From contig NZ_JACHBS010000001.1 in assembly GCF_014200395.1 (NCBI RefSeq), forward strand, positions 1,240,001 through 1,304,000: 64,000 bases of DNA. Direction: 5' to 3'. The stretch's first letter is position 1. Every line of letters starts with the position of its first letter. Origin of the DNA: Microcella frigidaquae (GTDB lineage: Bacteria; Actinomycetota; Actinomycetes; Actinomycetales; Microbacteriaceae). Positions 1 to 12,254 of the stretch are shown here, one piece after another. The translations under genes were made by a program, and so were the position numbers. The notes below the pieces were generated by a model. The model saw nothing but the letters and a program-made list of their open reading frames with translations. It was not told the origin of the DNA and made no database searches.

Positions 1-2824
1 AGTCGACGGCCCCGCACAGCTCGATCGCGGTCAGCGCCGCCGCCGGCGTCTCGAGCATCACCCCGACGCTCCGGATGCCCGCCTCGCGCGCCCGGGCGGC
101 GAACTCGCGCGTCTCGGCCAGCGTCGCGATCATCGGCGCCATGACCGCGACGTCAGCGCGCTCTGCGGCCGCGGCCTCGGCGATCGCCCGAAGCTGCCGC
201 TCGAGCACGAGCGGGTCGCGGATCGCCGTGCGGACGCCGCGCAGCCCGAGCACCGGGTTCGGCTCGTGGATCGGCGTGAAGAACGGGAGCGGCTTGTCGC
301 TGCCCGCATCGAGGGTGCGCACGATGACCCGCTGGTCGGGGAAGGCCGCGAAGACCTCGCGGTAGGCGGCCACCTGCTCGGCGACGCTCGGCTCGTCGGC
401 CCGGTCGAGGAAGCAGAACTCGGTGCGGAACAGGCCCACTCCCTCGGCGCCGCGCTCGACCGCGCGGGCGATCTCGCGCGGGGCGCCGACGTTGGCGCTC
501 AGCACGACCCGGTGCCCATCGGCGGTCGAACCCGGACCGCGGAACGGCGGCAGGGTGATGACGCCGGTCGCCGTCGCCTGGAGGCCGGGGTCGGGCTGCA
601 CGATCACCTCGCCCGTCTCGCCGTCGACGAGCACGAGCGTGCCGTCGGCGATGCGGGTCGCGCCCTCCACCCCGACGACGGCGGGCAGGCCGAGCTCGCG
701 GGCGATGATCGCCGTGTGCGAGGTGGGGCCGCCCCCCTCGGTGACCAGGGCGATGCAGGTCGCGGGGTCGAGCGAGACCGTGTCAGCGGGCGCGAGATCG
801 TCGGCGACGAGCACGTAGGGCTCGCGGCGCTCGGGGAGCCCGGGCGGCTCGACGCCGGTCAGCCGCGCGATGACGCGGTCGCGCACGTCGTGCAGGTCGG
901 TGATGCGGTCGAACAGCTCGCCGCCGGCGGCGCGGTACTGCTCGGCGACGTCTGCGATCGCCTCCCAGACGGCGCGCTCGGGCGTGAGGCCGCGGGCCCG
1001 GATCGCGCCGGCGGCCTCCTCGATCAGCTGCGGGTCGCCGGCCATGGCGGCCGTCGCCACGAGCACCTCGGCGCGATGACCGCTCGTCTCCTCCGCGCGG
1101 CGCCGGTAGTCGCGGGCGGTCGCCTCGAGGGCATCCCGCAGGATGCCCGCCGCGGCTGCGCGGGCGGGTGGGGCCAGCACGGCCGTCGCCGGGGGCTCGG
1201 CGATCGCGTGCACGAGCACCGCGACCGGCCCGATCACGCGACCGGCGCTGACCCCGAGAGGCCCGGTGCCGGGCCCGGTGCCGGACACCGGGGCGGGGGC
1301 GGCAGCGGCAATGCTGTCGTCGGCGCTGGTGGCAGTGGCGGTGCCGATGGCGGTGCCGGCGTCGGCGGGCTCGACGAGCTCGGCGATGAGCGGCTCGCCG
1401 AACCCGGTGGCGAGCAGCGCGACGAGGGCGTCGACGGCGGCGCGAGCATCCACCCCCGCCGCGTCGATGCGCACCGCGGTGCCCGCCGTGGCCGCGAGCA
1501 CGGCGATGGCGAGCGGGCTGCGGGCCGAGGCAGGCGGCTTGCCGTCGACGGTGAGCGTGAGCTCGGCGGTGAAGCCGGCGGCGAGCGCCGCGATCTCGGC
1601 GGCGGGGCGGGCGTGCAGCCCTCCCTCGTTGACGACGACCGCCGGAGCGCTCACGGTGAGAGCGTCATCGTCCGCGAGCTCGGCGGGCGGGCGGGCGGGC
1701 TCGCTCGGGCCGGGAGCGGGCCGCTGCAGCAGCGCGCTCTTGGGCGAGAGAGCGGCTTCGGCCTCGGCGGCGACCGTGTCGAGGTCGTCGCCGATGCCGG
1801 CGCGCACGGCTGCGGCCAGCAGGCCCTCGACGAAGGGAGCCGCGACGACGCGCACCGCGATGCGCCCGCCGAGCTGCTCCAGAGCCATGTCGGCACTGAG
1901 CACGGCCGAGCCGAGGTCGGTGATGACGACGACGCCGCGCCCCTGTGAGGCCTCGCTGATGGCGGCGGCGACGCGAGTCGCGTTGGTTCCGGTGCCACCG
2001 TCGGCACGACCGGCCGCGATGGCGATGCGGGGCGGATGCTCGCCCGCGACCTCGTCGGCGAGACGCCGCGCCGCCATCGCCAGGTCCATGCTGTGCGAGA
2101 CGAGCACGATGCCGACACGCGCCGTGGAGGGCGACGAGCGGTCGCCGCCCGTCGACGGCAGGGTCGCGTTCTCCGTGGTGGTCGGCGGCTCAGCACCGAG
2201 CGCGGCGGCGAGTGCGTCGAGCAGCAGGGCGGCCGAGGCCGAGCCGGGGTCGATGGCTCCGAGGCTGCGGTCGCCGAGCTGGCTGGCGCGACCCCGCCTG
2301 GCGACCATGCGCGCGGTCGCGTCGCGCGCCGAGCGGCCGGCGTGGGCCGCGGCGGCCATCGCCTCCGCGAGCGGCTGCCCGCCGGCGAGGGCGGCATCGA
2401 GCGCGTCGACGGCCGGCACCAGAGCGTCGAGCATCGTCTTGTCGCCGAGCTCGACCCGCCCGCGCTCGCGCACGCCGGCGGTGCCGGCCCGGAGAGCAGC
2501 GGCGAGAGTCGCTGCGTCGACAGTCGTGCGGTCACCGATCTCCGCGGCGGCCCGCAGCAGCAGGGTGCCGAACAGCGGTCCGCTGGCGCCCCCGACCGTG
2601 CCGACGAGAGCCTCGCCGGCGAGCGTCAGGGCCTCGTGCACGCTCGTGGGCGGGTGCGCATCCCACCGCTCGATGACGGCGGCGGCACCGCGGCGCAGGT
2701 TGGCGCCATGGTCGGCGTCGCCGATGGCCGCGTCGAGGGCGGTCAGATGCTGCTCGTTCTCGCCGATGGCGGCCGCCCACCCGCGCAGCCACGCGGTCGC
2801 GGCACCCACCGTCAGCTCGTGCAT
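1..2824 (-). CDS. DhaL-DhaM-HPr-Enzyme I fusion, C-terminus cut by window edge
   Basis: Predicted phosphotransfer protein that should pass phosphate from PEP to dihydroxyacetone kinase in the cytoplasm. At least 941 codons are visible and no stop is reached. In order: a DhaL domain (residues 1-200; ADP/Mg motif GDADHGAN at 35-42, GASGPLFG, GDKTMLD); a DhaM/EIIA-mannose-like domain (about 234-370; phospho-His in VSHS); an HPr domain (about 390-475; GLHARPA); and Enzyme I (from about 520; active His in GGPTSHTAI near 696, then GVGLFRTEF and DAGSDKPLPF). E. coli DhaM has EIIA, HPr and a short EI part, so the added N-terminal DhaL is the odd feature. The domain identities are clear; DHA as substrate is inferred from DhaL and DhaM. 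No dhaK is seen upstream; it may lie beyond the left edge. Confidence 0.88.
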   Translation of the reverse strand, partial: MHELTVGAATAWLRGWAAAIGENEQHLTALDAAIGDADHGANLRRGAAAVIERWDAHPPTSVHEALTLAGEALVGTVGGASGPLFGTLLLRAAAEIGDRTTVDAATLAAALRAGTAGVRERGRVELGDKTMLDALVPAVDALDAALAGGQPLAEAMAAAAHAGRSARDATARMVARRGRASQLGDRSLGAIDPGSASAALLLDALAAALGAEPPTTTENATLPSTGGDRSSPSTARVGIVLVSHSMDLAMAARRLADEVAGEHPPRIAIAAGRADGGTGTNATRVAAAISEASQGRGVVVITDLGSAVLSADMALEQLGGRIAVRVVAAPFVEGLLAAAVRAGIGDDLDTVAAEAEAALSPKSALLQRPAPGPSEPARPPAELADDDALTVSAPAVVVNEGGLHARPAAEIAALAAGFTAELTLTVDGKPPASARSPLAIAVLAATAGTAVRIDAAGVDARAAVDALVALLATGFGEPLIAELVEPADAGTAIGTATATSADDSIAAAAPAPVSGTGPGTGPLGVSAGRVIGPVAVLVHAIAEPPATAVLAPPARAAAAGILRDALEATARDYRRRAEETSGHRAEVLVATAAMAGDPQLIEEAAGAIRARGLTPERAVWEAIADVAEQYRAAGGELFDRITDLHDVRDRVIARLTGVEPPGLPERREPYVLVADDLAPADTVSLDPATCIALVTEGGGPTSHTAIIARELGLPAVVGVEGATRIADGTLVLVDGETGEVIVQPDPGLQATATGVITLPPFRGPGSTADGHRVVLSANVGAPREIARAVERGAEGVGLFRTEFCFLDRADEPSVAEQVAAYREVFAAFPDQRVIVRTLDAGSDKPLPFFTPIHEPNPVLGLRGVRTAIRDPLVLERQLRAIAEAAAAERADVAVMAPMIATLAETREFAARAREAGIRSVGVMLETPAAALTAIELCGAVD

Positions 2825-2833
2825 AGCGCCGCC

Positions 2834-2839
2834 AGTCTA
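2834..2839 (-). promoter_or_regulatory. -10 box TAGACT of the DhaL fusion gene
   Basis: TAGACT on the minus strand lies 9 bases before the ATG at 2824. With initiation about 7 bases downstream, the mRNA would have almost no leader. No Shine-Dalgarno sequence fits in this space. Confidence 0.5.
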
Positions 2840-2902
2840 GGCCGCAGGCCCGTGCCCCCGCCCCCCGCGGGTGCAGACGGGACTGCGGGCACGACAGTGC
2901 CG

Positions 2903-2954
2903 TTCTCGCAATGTGCCTCCGGCGGCATGTGCCGCGAGAGGCACATTGCGAAAA
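2903..2954. repeat. Nested inverted repeat A
   Basis: The outer 13-bp arms CGCAATGTGCCTC (2907-2919) and GAGGCACATTGCG (2938-2950) are perfect. They enclose a second palindrome, GCGGCA-TG-TGCCGC. It sits between the 3' end of the DUF4166 gene and the 5' end of the DhaL fusion gene, so it could act as a terminator for the former. Its architecture resembles the four palindromes around the two DUF559-type genes. Confidence 0.7.
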
Positions 2955-3030
2955 CAACGCGGCGGGAGGGGTCGCGACGGAGAAAGGCCAGCGGTGGTGC
3001 GACCGCGCGGAACGGCAGCGCTCGGAGCGG

Positions 3031-3726
3031 CTACTCCCGTCCCTCGTGGCGCACGGGGAGGACGTGCGGGGGCGGGGAGCCGTCGACCGAGGGGAACTCG
3101 CAGGTGAAGCGGCCCTCGTAGCCGAACAGGAAGCCGAGGACGCGGTTGTGCACGCTCAGGCGAATCACGTACTCGCCGGTCACGTCGTCGAACGACTCGT
3201 GGAGGTCTGCTCGACCCGAGAACAGCATCGGGAACCGGAAGCCGAGCGGGCCGGCGTAGAAGCGCTGGGCGTCGGAGGTCAGGTGGAGCGAGCCGTCCGG
3301 TTCCGCGCGCAGCGCGAGGTCGACCGCGAGGTGCTGGTGGGTCCCCAAGTAGTCGACGATGCGTCCGTCACGGCCGCGGATCATGGTCGCGTCGAAGCGG
3401 CCGGGTCGCCCGGGGCGATCGGGGTACGCGAAGGTGCGCACGAACGTCACCGTCTCGCGCCCGAGCGGGTCGCGGTACGGGTAGTTCTCGACCGTGAACG
3501 GCACCTGCTCGCCCGGGAAGGGGGCGAGGATGTTGCGGATGCGGCCAATGTGCAGGAACGGCACCGTCCACCAGGGGCCCCGCCGGATGCGCGTCATGAC
3601 ACCGCGCCCGACGCAGGCGTACCCAGCGGCGAGACCGACGCCGAACCTGCGACGCAGCATTGGATGCAGCCGAGCGAATTCGTCGCCCATCGCGCGGGCG
3701 AACATGCTCCGGGCGTCGTCGTTCAC
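3031..3726 (-). CDS. DUF4166 domain protein
   Basis: A 231-residue protein with a GTG start. The body matches the DUF4166 type, with the pattern RFDATM, DYLGTHQHLAVDL, LGFRFPMLFSGRADLHESFD and a C-terminal YEGRF segment. The family has no established reaction and is often found next to saccharopine dehydrogenase-like or lipid-related genes. There is no signal peptide or clear membrane helix. It overlaps the upstream SRPBCC gene by 4 bases, so the two are probably translated together. A joint role with that lipid-binding fold is an inference only. Confidence 0.75.
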   Translation of the reverse strand: MNDDARSMFARAMGDEFARLHPMLRRRFGVGLAAGYACVGRGVMTRIRRGPWWTVPFLHIGRIRNILAPFPGEQVPFTVENYPYRDPLGRETVTFVRTFAYPDRPGRPGRFDATMIRGRDGRIVDYLGTHQHLAVDLALRAEPDGSLHLTSDAQRFYAGPLGFRFPMLFSGRADLHESFDDVTGEYVIRLSVHNRVLGFLFGYEGRFTCEFPSVDGSPPPHVLPVRHEGRE

Positions 3727-4331
3727 GGCGCCTCCAGACCGACGAGCGTCGCGGGAGCGTCGCGCAGCGCCTCCGGCCGCCCGATGCTCCAGACGCAGTC
3801 ACGGGCCCGCGGACGGTCTCGCCGCCCCGGCAGCACCATGCGCCAGAGCGGCCAGCGTTCCGGCTCCTCACCGCGCTCGGCCCAGCACCGAAGCCGCGCG
3901 AAGCTGCAGGCGGTCATCCAGGCGACGAGGGGCCGCACGAGCACGCGGTCGAGGAGCGACCCCCATCCAGGCGCGTAGTCGTAGCCGGTGATGAAACGCA
4001 CGCCGCCGTTGACGGGCTCGTAGCGCCAGAAGCCGCGGCCATCGCTCAGGGGCGAGAGCCGGTCGCTCGTTGTGAACCGCAGCGCCGAGGTGCGGGCGCC
4101 ATCGGCGCCATCGCGGGTACCGAGGGCGATGCCGGTTCCACGGATCGTGCGGATGAGCATCCGCCGCTCGTAACGGAAGCGCCACCGGCCGTCGGCGCCG
4201 CGCTCGGTCGGGACGATGCGGCTGAAGCGAGCGTCCCAGCGGGCGTGCGCCATCGGCTCCTGCGTAAGCCGCCAGACCGTCTCGATGTCCGCCGCGATGA
4301 CCGTCTCGACCCGGATCGCGCGCGTGCCCAC
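3723..4331 (-). CDS. SRPBCC-family protein
   Basis: A 202-residue protein with a GTG start. The N-terminus (IRVETVIAADIETVWRLTQEP) and the following WDARFSRI are typical of the START/Bet v 1-like SRPBCC fold, which binds hydrophobic ligands in a deep cavity. The C-terminal third is rich in Arg and Trp and is less typical. It is first in a two-gene unit with the DUF4166 gene (4-base overlap). The ligand is unknown. The start is supported by the good N-terminal match and by its position after the sucD terminator. Confidence 0.7.
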   Translation of the reverse strand: MGTRAIRVETVIAADIETVWRLTQEPMAHARWDARFSRIVPTERGADGRWRFRYERRMLIRTIRGTGIALGTRDGADGARTSALRFTTSDRLSPLSDGRGFWRYEPVNGGVRFITGYDYAPGWGSLLDRVLVRPLVAWMTACSFARLRCWAERGEEPERWPLWRMVLPGRRDRPRARDCVWSIGRPEALRDAPATLVGLEAP

Positions 4332-4374
4332 GGGGTCAGTCTTGCACGCCGCACTCGAGACATCATCAGAACGT

Positions 4375-4409
4375 CGACGGCCCCGCCTCCCGGAGGGGCG
4401 GGGCCGTCG
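4375..4409 (-). terminator. Terminator after sucD
   Basis: Perfect 13-bp arms CGACGGCCCCGCC (4375-4387) and GGCGGGGCCGTCG (4397-4409) lie 15 bases past the sucD stop. The U-tract is weak, as is usual in GC-rich genomes. Confidence 0.75.
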
Positions 4410-4424
4410 GCTGCAGGATGCGGG

Positions 4425-6505
<2,081 letters not shown>

Positions 6506-6591
6506 GCTGCTCGTCCCATCCGCGTGCGAAAAGAGAAAGATAAGGGGATGCGGTCGGCCTCTCGATCGTGAGATTCCTCACCGGAGAGATT

Positions 6592-6626
6592 TCTCGATAT
6601 CGAGACAAATCGCAGCCTCTACTGTA
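6592..6626 (-). promoter_or_regulatory. Candidate sucCD promoter and operator
   Basis: On the minus strand a -10-like TACAGT (6621-6626) is followed 15 bases downstream by the perfect palindrome TCTCGATATCGAGA (6592-6605). A dimeric repressor bound there would block the start of transcription. No good -35 is seen, and the regulator is not in the window. Confidence 0.45.
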
Positions 6627-6672
6627 CCGCCCGCGCACGGGGCCCCACGACGGGCGGATGCCCGGCCCGAGG

Positions 6673-8283
6673 TCAGTCGGCGTCGTCGCGCCGCACGATC
6701 AGCACCGTGACGTCGTCGCTGCTCGCGCCGCGCGCCCGCGCCCGGATGGCCTCGATGATCTCCCACGGATCCTGCGCGAGCAGGGCGAGGGTCACGAGGT
6801 TGTCGAGCGAGTGCAGCGTGCCGTCGTAGAGGTCGAGCACGCCGTCGCTGACGACGATGAGCGTGTCGCCCGGGTCGAGCTGCACGGTCTGCACCTGCCA
6901 CTCGGTCTCCGGGTCGACGCCGAGCGGCGGGGCGGTCGACCGCAGGCGCTGAGAGCTGCCGTCGGCGCGCGCGACGATCGAGAGGCCGTGCCCCGCATCC
7001 ACGTAACTCAGCACTCCCGAGTCCATATCGAGCCGCGAGTGGAAGGCGGTGACGAAGACGCCCGCGTTGTCGAGGTCGACGGTGAGGGCCGCGGATGCCG
7101 CGTCGACGGCACCCGCGACATCGCCGAAGCGGGCCGCCGATCGCAGCACCGCGCGCACGGTCGCCGCGATGATGGCCGCCGCGATGCCCTTGCCCATGGC
7201 GTCGGCGAGCGTGAGCGCGGCACCCTCGCCCACGGGGTACCAGTCGTAGAAATCGCCACCGACAGCACGTGCCGGAATGCAGACGCCCGCGGTCTTCCAG
7301 CCCGGGAGGCTCAGCAGCTGCTGCGGCAGCAGGCCCTGCTGCACTTCGGATGCCCGGCTGAGCTCTTGGCTCACCGTCAGCTCCTGCTGCACCCAGCCGG
7401 CGAGGTCGCGCAGCATCTCGGTCTCGCGCGCCGAGAAGTGCCGCGGCTGCGAGTCGTAGACGCAGAACGCGCCGATTCGCTCGCCGCCGGGGGCGTAGAG
7501 CGGGAACCCGGCGTAGAAGTTGATGAGCCCCGGCACCATCTTGTGGGCGTGGGCGGGATCGGCCGAGAGGTCGGGAACCACGAGCGGCTCGTCGTGCTGG
7601 ATGGTGACAGTGCACATCGACTCGTCGCGCGGCATCTCGACGGGCCCGATGCCCGACACCGACTTCGCCCACTGCCGGTCGCCGTCGATGAGGTTGACCG
7701 CCGCGGTCTCGACGCCGAACAGCTGGCGCGCGAGACGCGTGACGCGATCGAAGCGCTCCTCGGGCGGGGTGTCGAGAATGCCCATGTCGTCGAGCGCGCG
7801 CTGGCGCGCCATCTCGTCGATGACGCCGGCGATCGAGATCGAGGGCATCGCCTTGCGCGGTGGGGCGCCGCCGTGGCGACGGCCACGCACGACCGTCCAG
7901 TGGTTGAAGCCCTCGATGCGCCGGTGCTCGACGCTGTCGGAGAGCGCCTGCATGATCGGCAGCCCCCGACCGCGCTCGGCGTACTGGTCGGGCATCGCGC
8001 GATCGCGCAGGTCGACGTGATCGACCACGCCCTCATCGGTCGCCGTGGCCTCGATGCGGTCGTCGTAGACCACGATCGAGATCGTGAAGCTCACGGGCTC
8101 GCCGTTGTTCGCGTGCTCCATGACGTTGGCCGCGAGCTCGACGATCGAGAGCTCGGCCGCCATGCGGTCGGCCGCGTCGAGGTGCGGGGTCTGCGCCCAG
8201 ATCGTCGCGAGCAGGTCTTGCAGCGTGTCGACCGTGTCGGGCGGGCAGTGCAGCCGGAACGACCGCGAGACGACCTCAGGCAT
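6673..8283 (-). CDS. Anti-sigma kinase/GAF/PP2C phosphatase fusion (RsbW-RsbU-like)
   Basis: A 536-residue cytoplasmic regulator with three domains. Residues 1-140 are an HATPase anti-sigma kinase (N-box ELSIVELAANVMEHAN, G-box GRGLPI). Residues 165-300 are a GAF sensor (NFYAGFPLYAPGGERIGAFCV). Residues 310-533 are a SpoIIE/RsbU PP2C phosphatase (GGDFYD, ADAMGKG, DAGHGLSIV, VVSDGVLDL, SDDVTVLIV). Known relatives control sigma-B-type factors by phosphorylating or dephosphorylating a STAS antagonist; the upstream overlapping gene encodes just such a STAS protein. Both opposed activities appear in one chain. The ligand of the GAF domain and the target sigma factor are unknown. The 8-base overlap with the STAS gene implies coupled translation. 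Confidence 0.9.
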   Translation of the reverse strand: MPEVVSRSFRLHCPPDTVDTLQDLLATIWAQTPHLDAADRMAAELSIVELAANVMEHANNGEPVSFTISIVVYDDRIEATATDEGVVDHVDLRDRAMPDQYAERGRGLPIMQALSDSVEHRRIEGFNHWTVVRGRRHGGAPPRKAMPSISIAGVIDEMARQRALDDMGILDTPPEERFDRVTRLARQLFGVETAAVNLIDGDRQWAKSVSGIGPVEMPRDESMCTVTIQHDEPLVVPDLSADPAHAHKMVPGLINFYAGFPLYAPGGERIGAFCVYDSQPRHFSARETEMLRDLAGWVQQELTVSQELSRASEVQQGLLPQQLLSLPGWKTAGVCIPARAVGGDFYDWYPVGEGAALTLADAMGKGIAAAIIAATVRAVLRSAARFGDVAGAVDAASAALTVDLDNAGVFVTAFHSRLDMDSGVLSYVDAGHGLSIVARADGSSQRLRSTAPPLGVDPETEWQVQTVQLDPGDTLIVVSDGVLDLYDGTLHSLDNLVTLALLAQDPWEIIEAIRARARGASSDDVTVLIVRRDDAD

Positions 8284-8611
8284 GCGGGAAGGCGGCGCCG
8301 ACCGAGTCGAAGCTCTTCAGCACCGAGCCCATGTTGGTGAGCTCGAGCACGAGCTGGGCCTGCTCGGCCGGTCGCACGAGGCGCAGATCGCCGCCGGATG
8401 CCCGCACCGACTTGAGACCCGCCACGAGCGCACCCAGCCCCGAGGAGTCGAGGAACACGACCTGCGAGAGGTCGACCGCGACGTTCGGGTGGTTGGCGTC
8501 GACCGCTTGCTCGATGGCCTCGCGCATGCGCGCGGCCGTCACCATGTTGAGGCGCCCGCCGACTGTGACCTCGGCGACCCCGAAGGGGTGGTGCACCACC
8601 GTGATATCCAT
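8276..8611 (-). CDS. STAS-domain anti-sigma factor antagonist
   Basis: A 111-residue single STAS domain. It carries the phosphorylatable-serine motif DLSQVVFLDSSGLGAL of SpoIIAA/RsbV proteins, so it should bind the anti-sigma kinase when unphosphorylated and free a sigma factor. The ATG at 8611 is preceded by GGGGAGG, and a -10-like CATAAT lies at 8642-8647 on the minus strand. It is first in an operon with the kinase/phosphatase fusion, its probable partner. A longer frame upstream overlaps pcrA and is rejected. Confidence 0.9.
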   Translation of the reverse strand: MDITVVHHPFGVAEVTVGGRLNMVTAARMREAIEQAVDANHPNVAVDLSQVVFLDSSGLGALVAGLKSVRASGGDLRLVRPAEQAQLVLELTNMGSVLKSFDSVGAAFPHA

Positions 8612-8661
8612 TGACCGTCCTCCCCGTCGACCCGTGCCCCCATTATGGTCCGGGCCGCGCC

Positions 8662-10995
<2,334 letters not shown>

Positions 10996-11004
10996 GACCG
11001 CCCC

Positions 11005-11010
11005 AGTCTA
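11005..11010 (-). promoter_or_regulatory. -10 box TAGACT of pcrA
   Basis: TAGACT lies 9 bases before the pcrA ATG, a leaderless-type arrangement identical in sequence and spacing to that before the DhaL fusion gene. Confidence 0.5.
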
Positions 11011-11069
11011 GGTCGCGCCCCCGACCGGATCGCGGCGAGCATCCGGTCGCCCCGCCCCATCGCTGGGCC

Positions 11070-11148
11070 CAAATGAAGGACGGCACCGCGCTCTCCACCG
11101 CGTGTCGCGCTGACACGCCGACGGATGCGCGCTGCAGTCCTTCACTTG
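11070..11148. repeat. Nested inverted repeat B, upstream of AbiEi/DUF559 gene
   Basis: Outer arms CAAATGAAGGAC (11070-11081) and GTCCTTCACTTG (11137-11148) pair with one mismatch. Inside is a smaller palindrome, GCGTGTC-GCGCT-GACACGC (11100-11118). It lies between two divergent genes, so it is not explained as a terminator. It shares both outer and inner motifs with element C on the far side of the gene. Confidence 0.75.
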
Positions 11149-11244
11149 TGCAGGACCCCCTCCCCGGGTCCGCCGCAAACCGGTACGTTCCACGCTGTCG
11201 ACACGCGTATCCGCACACCGGGTGACGGCGCGACACTCCTGCGC

Positions 11245-12096
11245 ATGACCTCGATCGAGCAACTGATCCGCCGCGCGGGCGGCGCTATCGCGACTCATGA
11301 GTTGCACGCCGCAGGCATCACTCGCACGAGCATCGTGAAGCTCCTCGACGCGGGCCGCATGCATCGCGTGCGGCAGGGGTGGTACGCGCTGCCGGACATC
11401 GCGCCGGTCGTGCGCCGGGCTGTCCGCGTGGGTGGCGTCCTCACCTGCGCCACAGCTCTCAGCGCCCATGGCTTCTGGTCCGTCTCCGACCGCGGCACCC
11501 ACGTGCGCGTCCCGCGCAACGCGTGCCGCCTGCGCAGCGCTGAAGACTCCCGCCGTCGGCTCTCCGATCGACCGACGATGGTCACCGTTCATTGGCGCGA
11601 TGGTTTCCCTGAGAGGCGCCGCCTGGTTGCGAGCCCTGAGGATGCACTCGACGACTGGTTCCGATGCGCTCCCCGCGATTGGGCCTTGGGCGGACTCGAC
11701 TCCGTCATCCGCACGAGGCCGGTCGACCGGGAGAGACTCCTCGAGCGATATGGCGTGTCGGAGTGGGAGGGCGTCGACGGACGCTGCGAGTCAGGCACCG
11801 AGAACGTCTTCTATCGGCGGATGCTGAGGCTGGGCATCCACCCATGGAGACAGGTGCGCATTCCCGGGTCGAGCCCCTTCGACTTCCTGATCGGGTCCCG
11901 GCTCCTGGTGGAGGTTGACGGGGCGACCTTCCACGACGAGGCCGACCAGTTCGCCCGCGACAGGGCGAAGGATGCCTTCGCCCATGCCCTCGGGTATCTC
12001 CCCCTGCGCTTCAGCCACGACCAGGTGATTCACGGCTGGACCCACGTTGAGGCCGCAGTGCTCTCCGTCGTTGGGCGCGGCGACCACCTCCGCTGA
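11245..12096 (+). CDS. AbiEi-like/DUF559 nuclease-fold protein (first copy)
   Basis: A 283-residue protein. Residues 3-50 resemble the winged-helix DNA-binding domain of AbiEi antitoxins (IEQLIRRAGGAIATHELHAA, then GRMHRVRQGWYALP). Residues 180-275 match the Vsr-like DUF559 fold, with a full PD-(D/E)XK-type set: E186, D213, the pair E223/D225 in VEVDG, His230 and RDRAKDA. Such proteins are common in actinobacteria, usually several per genome, with no proven function. The ATG at 11245 is chosen because the wHTH domain starts there; an upstream frame from 11125 overlaps repeat B. No cognate AbiEii toxin is adjacent. Palindromes B and C bracket the gene. Confidence 0.75.
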   Translation: MTSIEQLIRRAGGAIATHELHAAGITRTSIVKLLDAGRMHRVRQGWYALPDIAPVVRRAVRVGGVLTCATALSAHGFWSVSDRGTHVRVPRNACRLRSAEDSRRRLSDRPTMVTVHWRDGFPERRRLVASPEDALDDWFRCAPRDWALGGLDSVIRTRPVDRERLLERYGVSEWEGVDGRCESGTENVFYRRMLRLGIHPWRQVRIPGSSPFDFLIGSRLLVEVDGATFHDEADQFARDRAKDAFAHALGYLPLRFSHDQVIHGWTHVEAAVLSVVGRGDHLR

Positions 12097-12134
12097 ACTC
12101 CCGAACCCGCAGACCGCGCCTCCTCGACGGGTTC

Positions 12135-12219
12135 GCACGAATGAAGGATTCCGCTCACCTCAGCACGGCGTGTCGCAGAGACACGCCGTGACGTTGGAAG
12201 GCGCGTCCTTCATTCGTGC
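12135..12219. repeat. Nested inverted repeat C, downstream of AbiEi/DUF559 gene
   Basis: Perfect 14-bp outer arms GCACGAATGAAGGA (12135-12148) and TCCTTCATTCGTGC (12206-12219) enclose a perfect 11-bp inner palindrome CACGGCGTGTC-GCAGA-GACACGCCGTG (12164-12190). It lies between convergent genes and could double as a bidirectional terminator. Outer ATGAAGGA and inner GCGTGTCGC...GACACGC are shared with element B. Confidence 0.8.
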
Positions 12220-12254
12220 ATCGCGTGCTCGGGAGGGCGAGAGGACGGGCGGCG

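Noticed and set aside
11125..11244. Upstream extension of the first AbiEi/DUF559 gene
   Set aside because: It begins inside palindrome B, has no ribosome-binding site and matches nothing in the family, whose winged helix starts at 11245.
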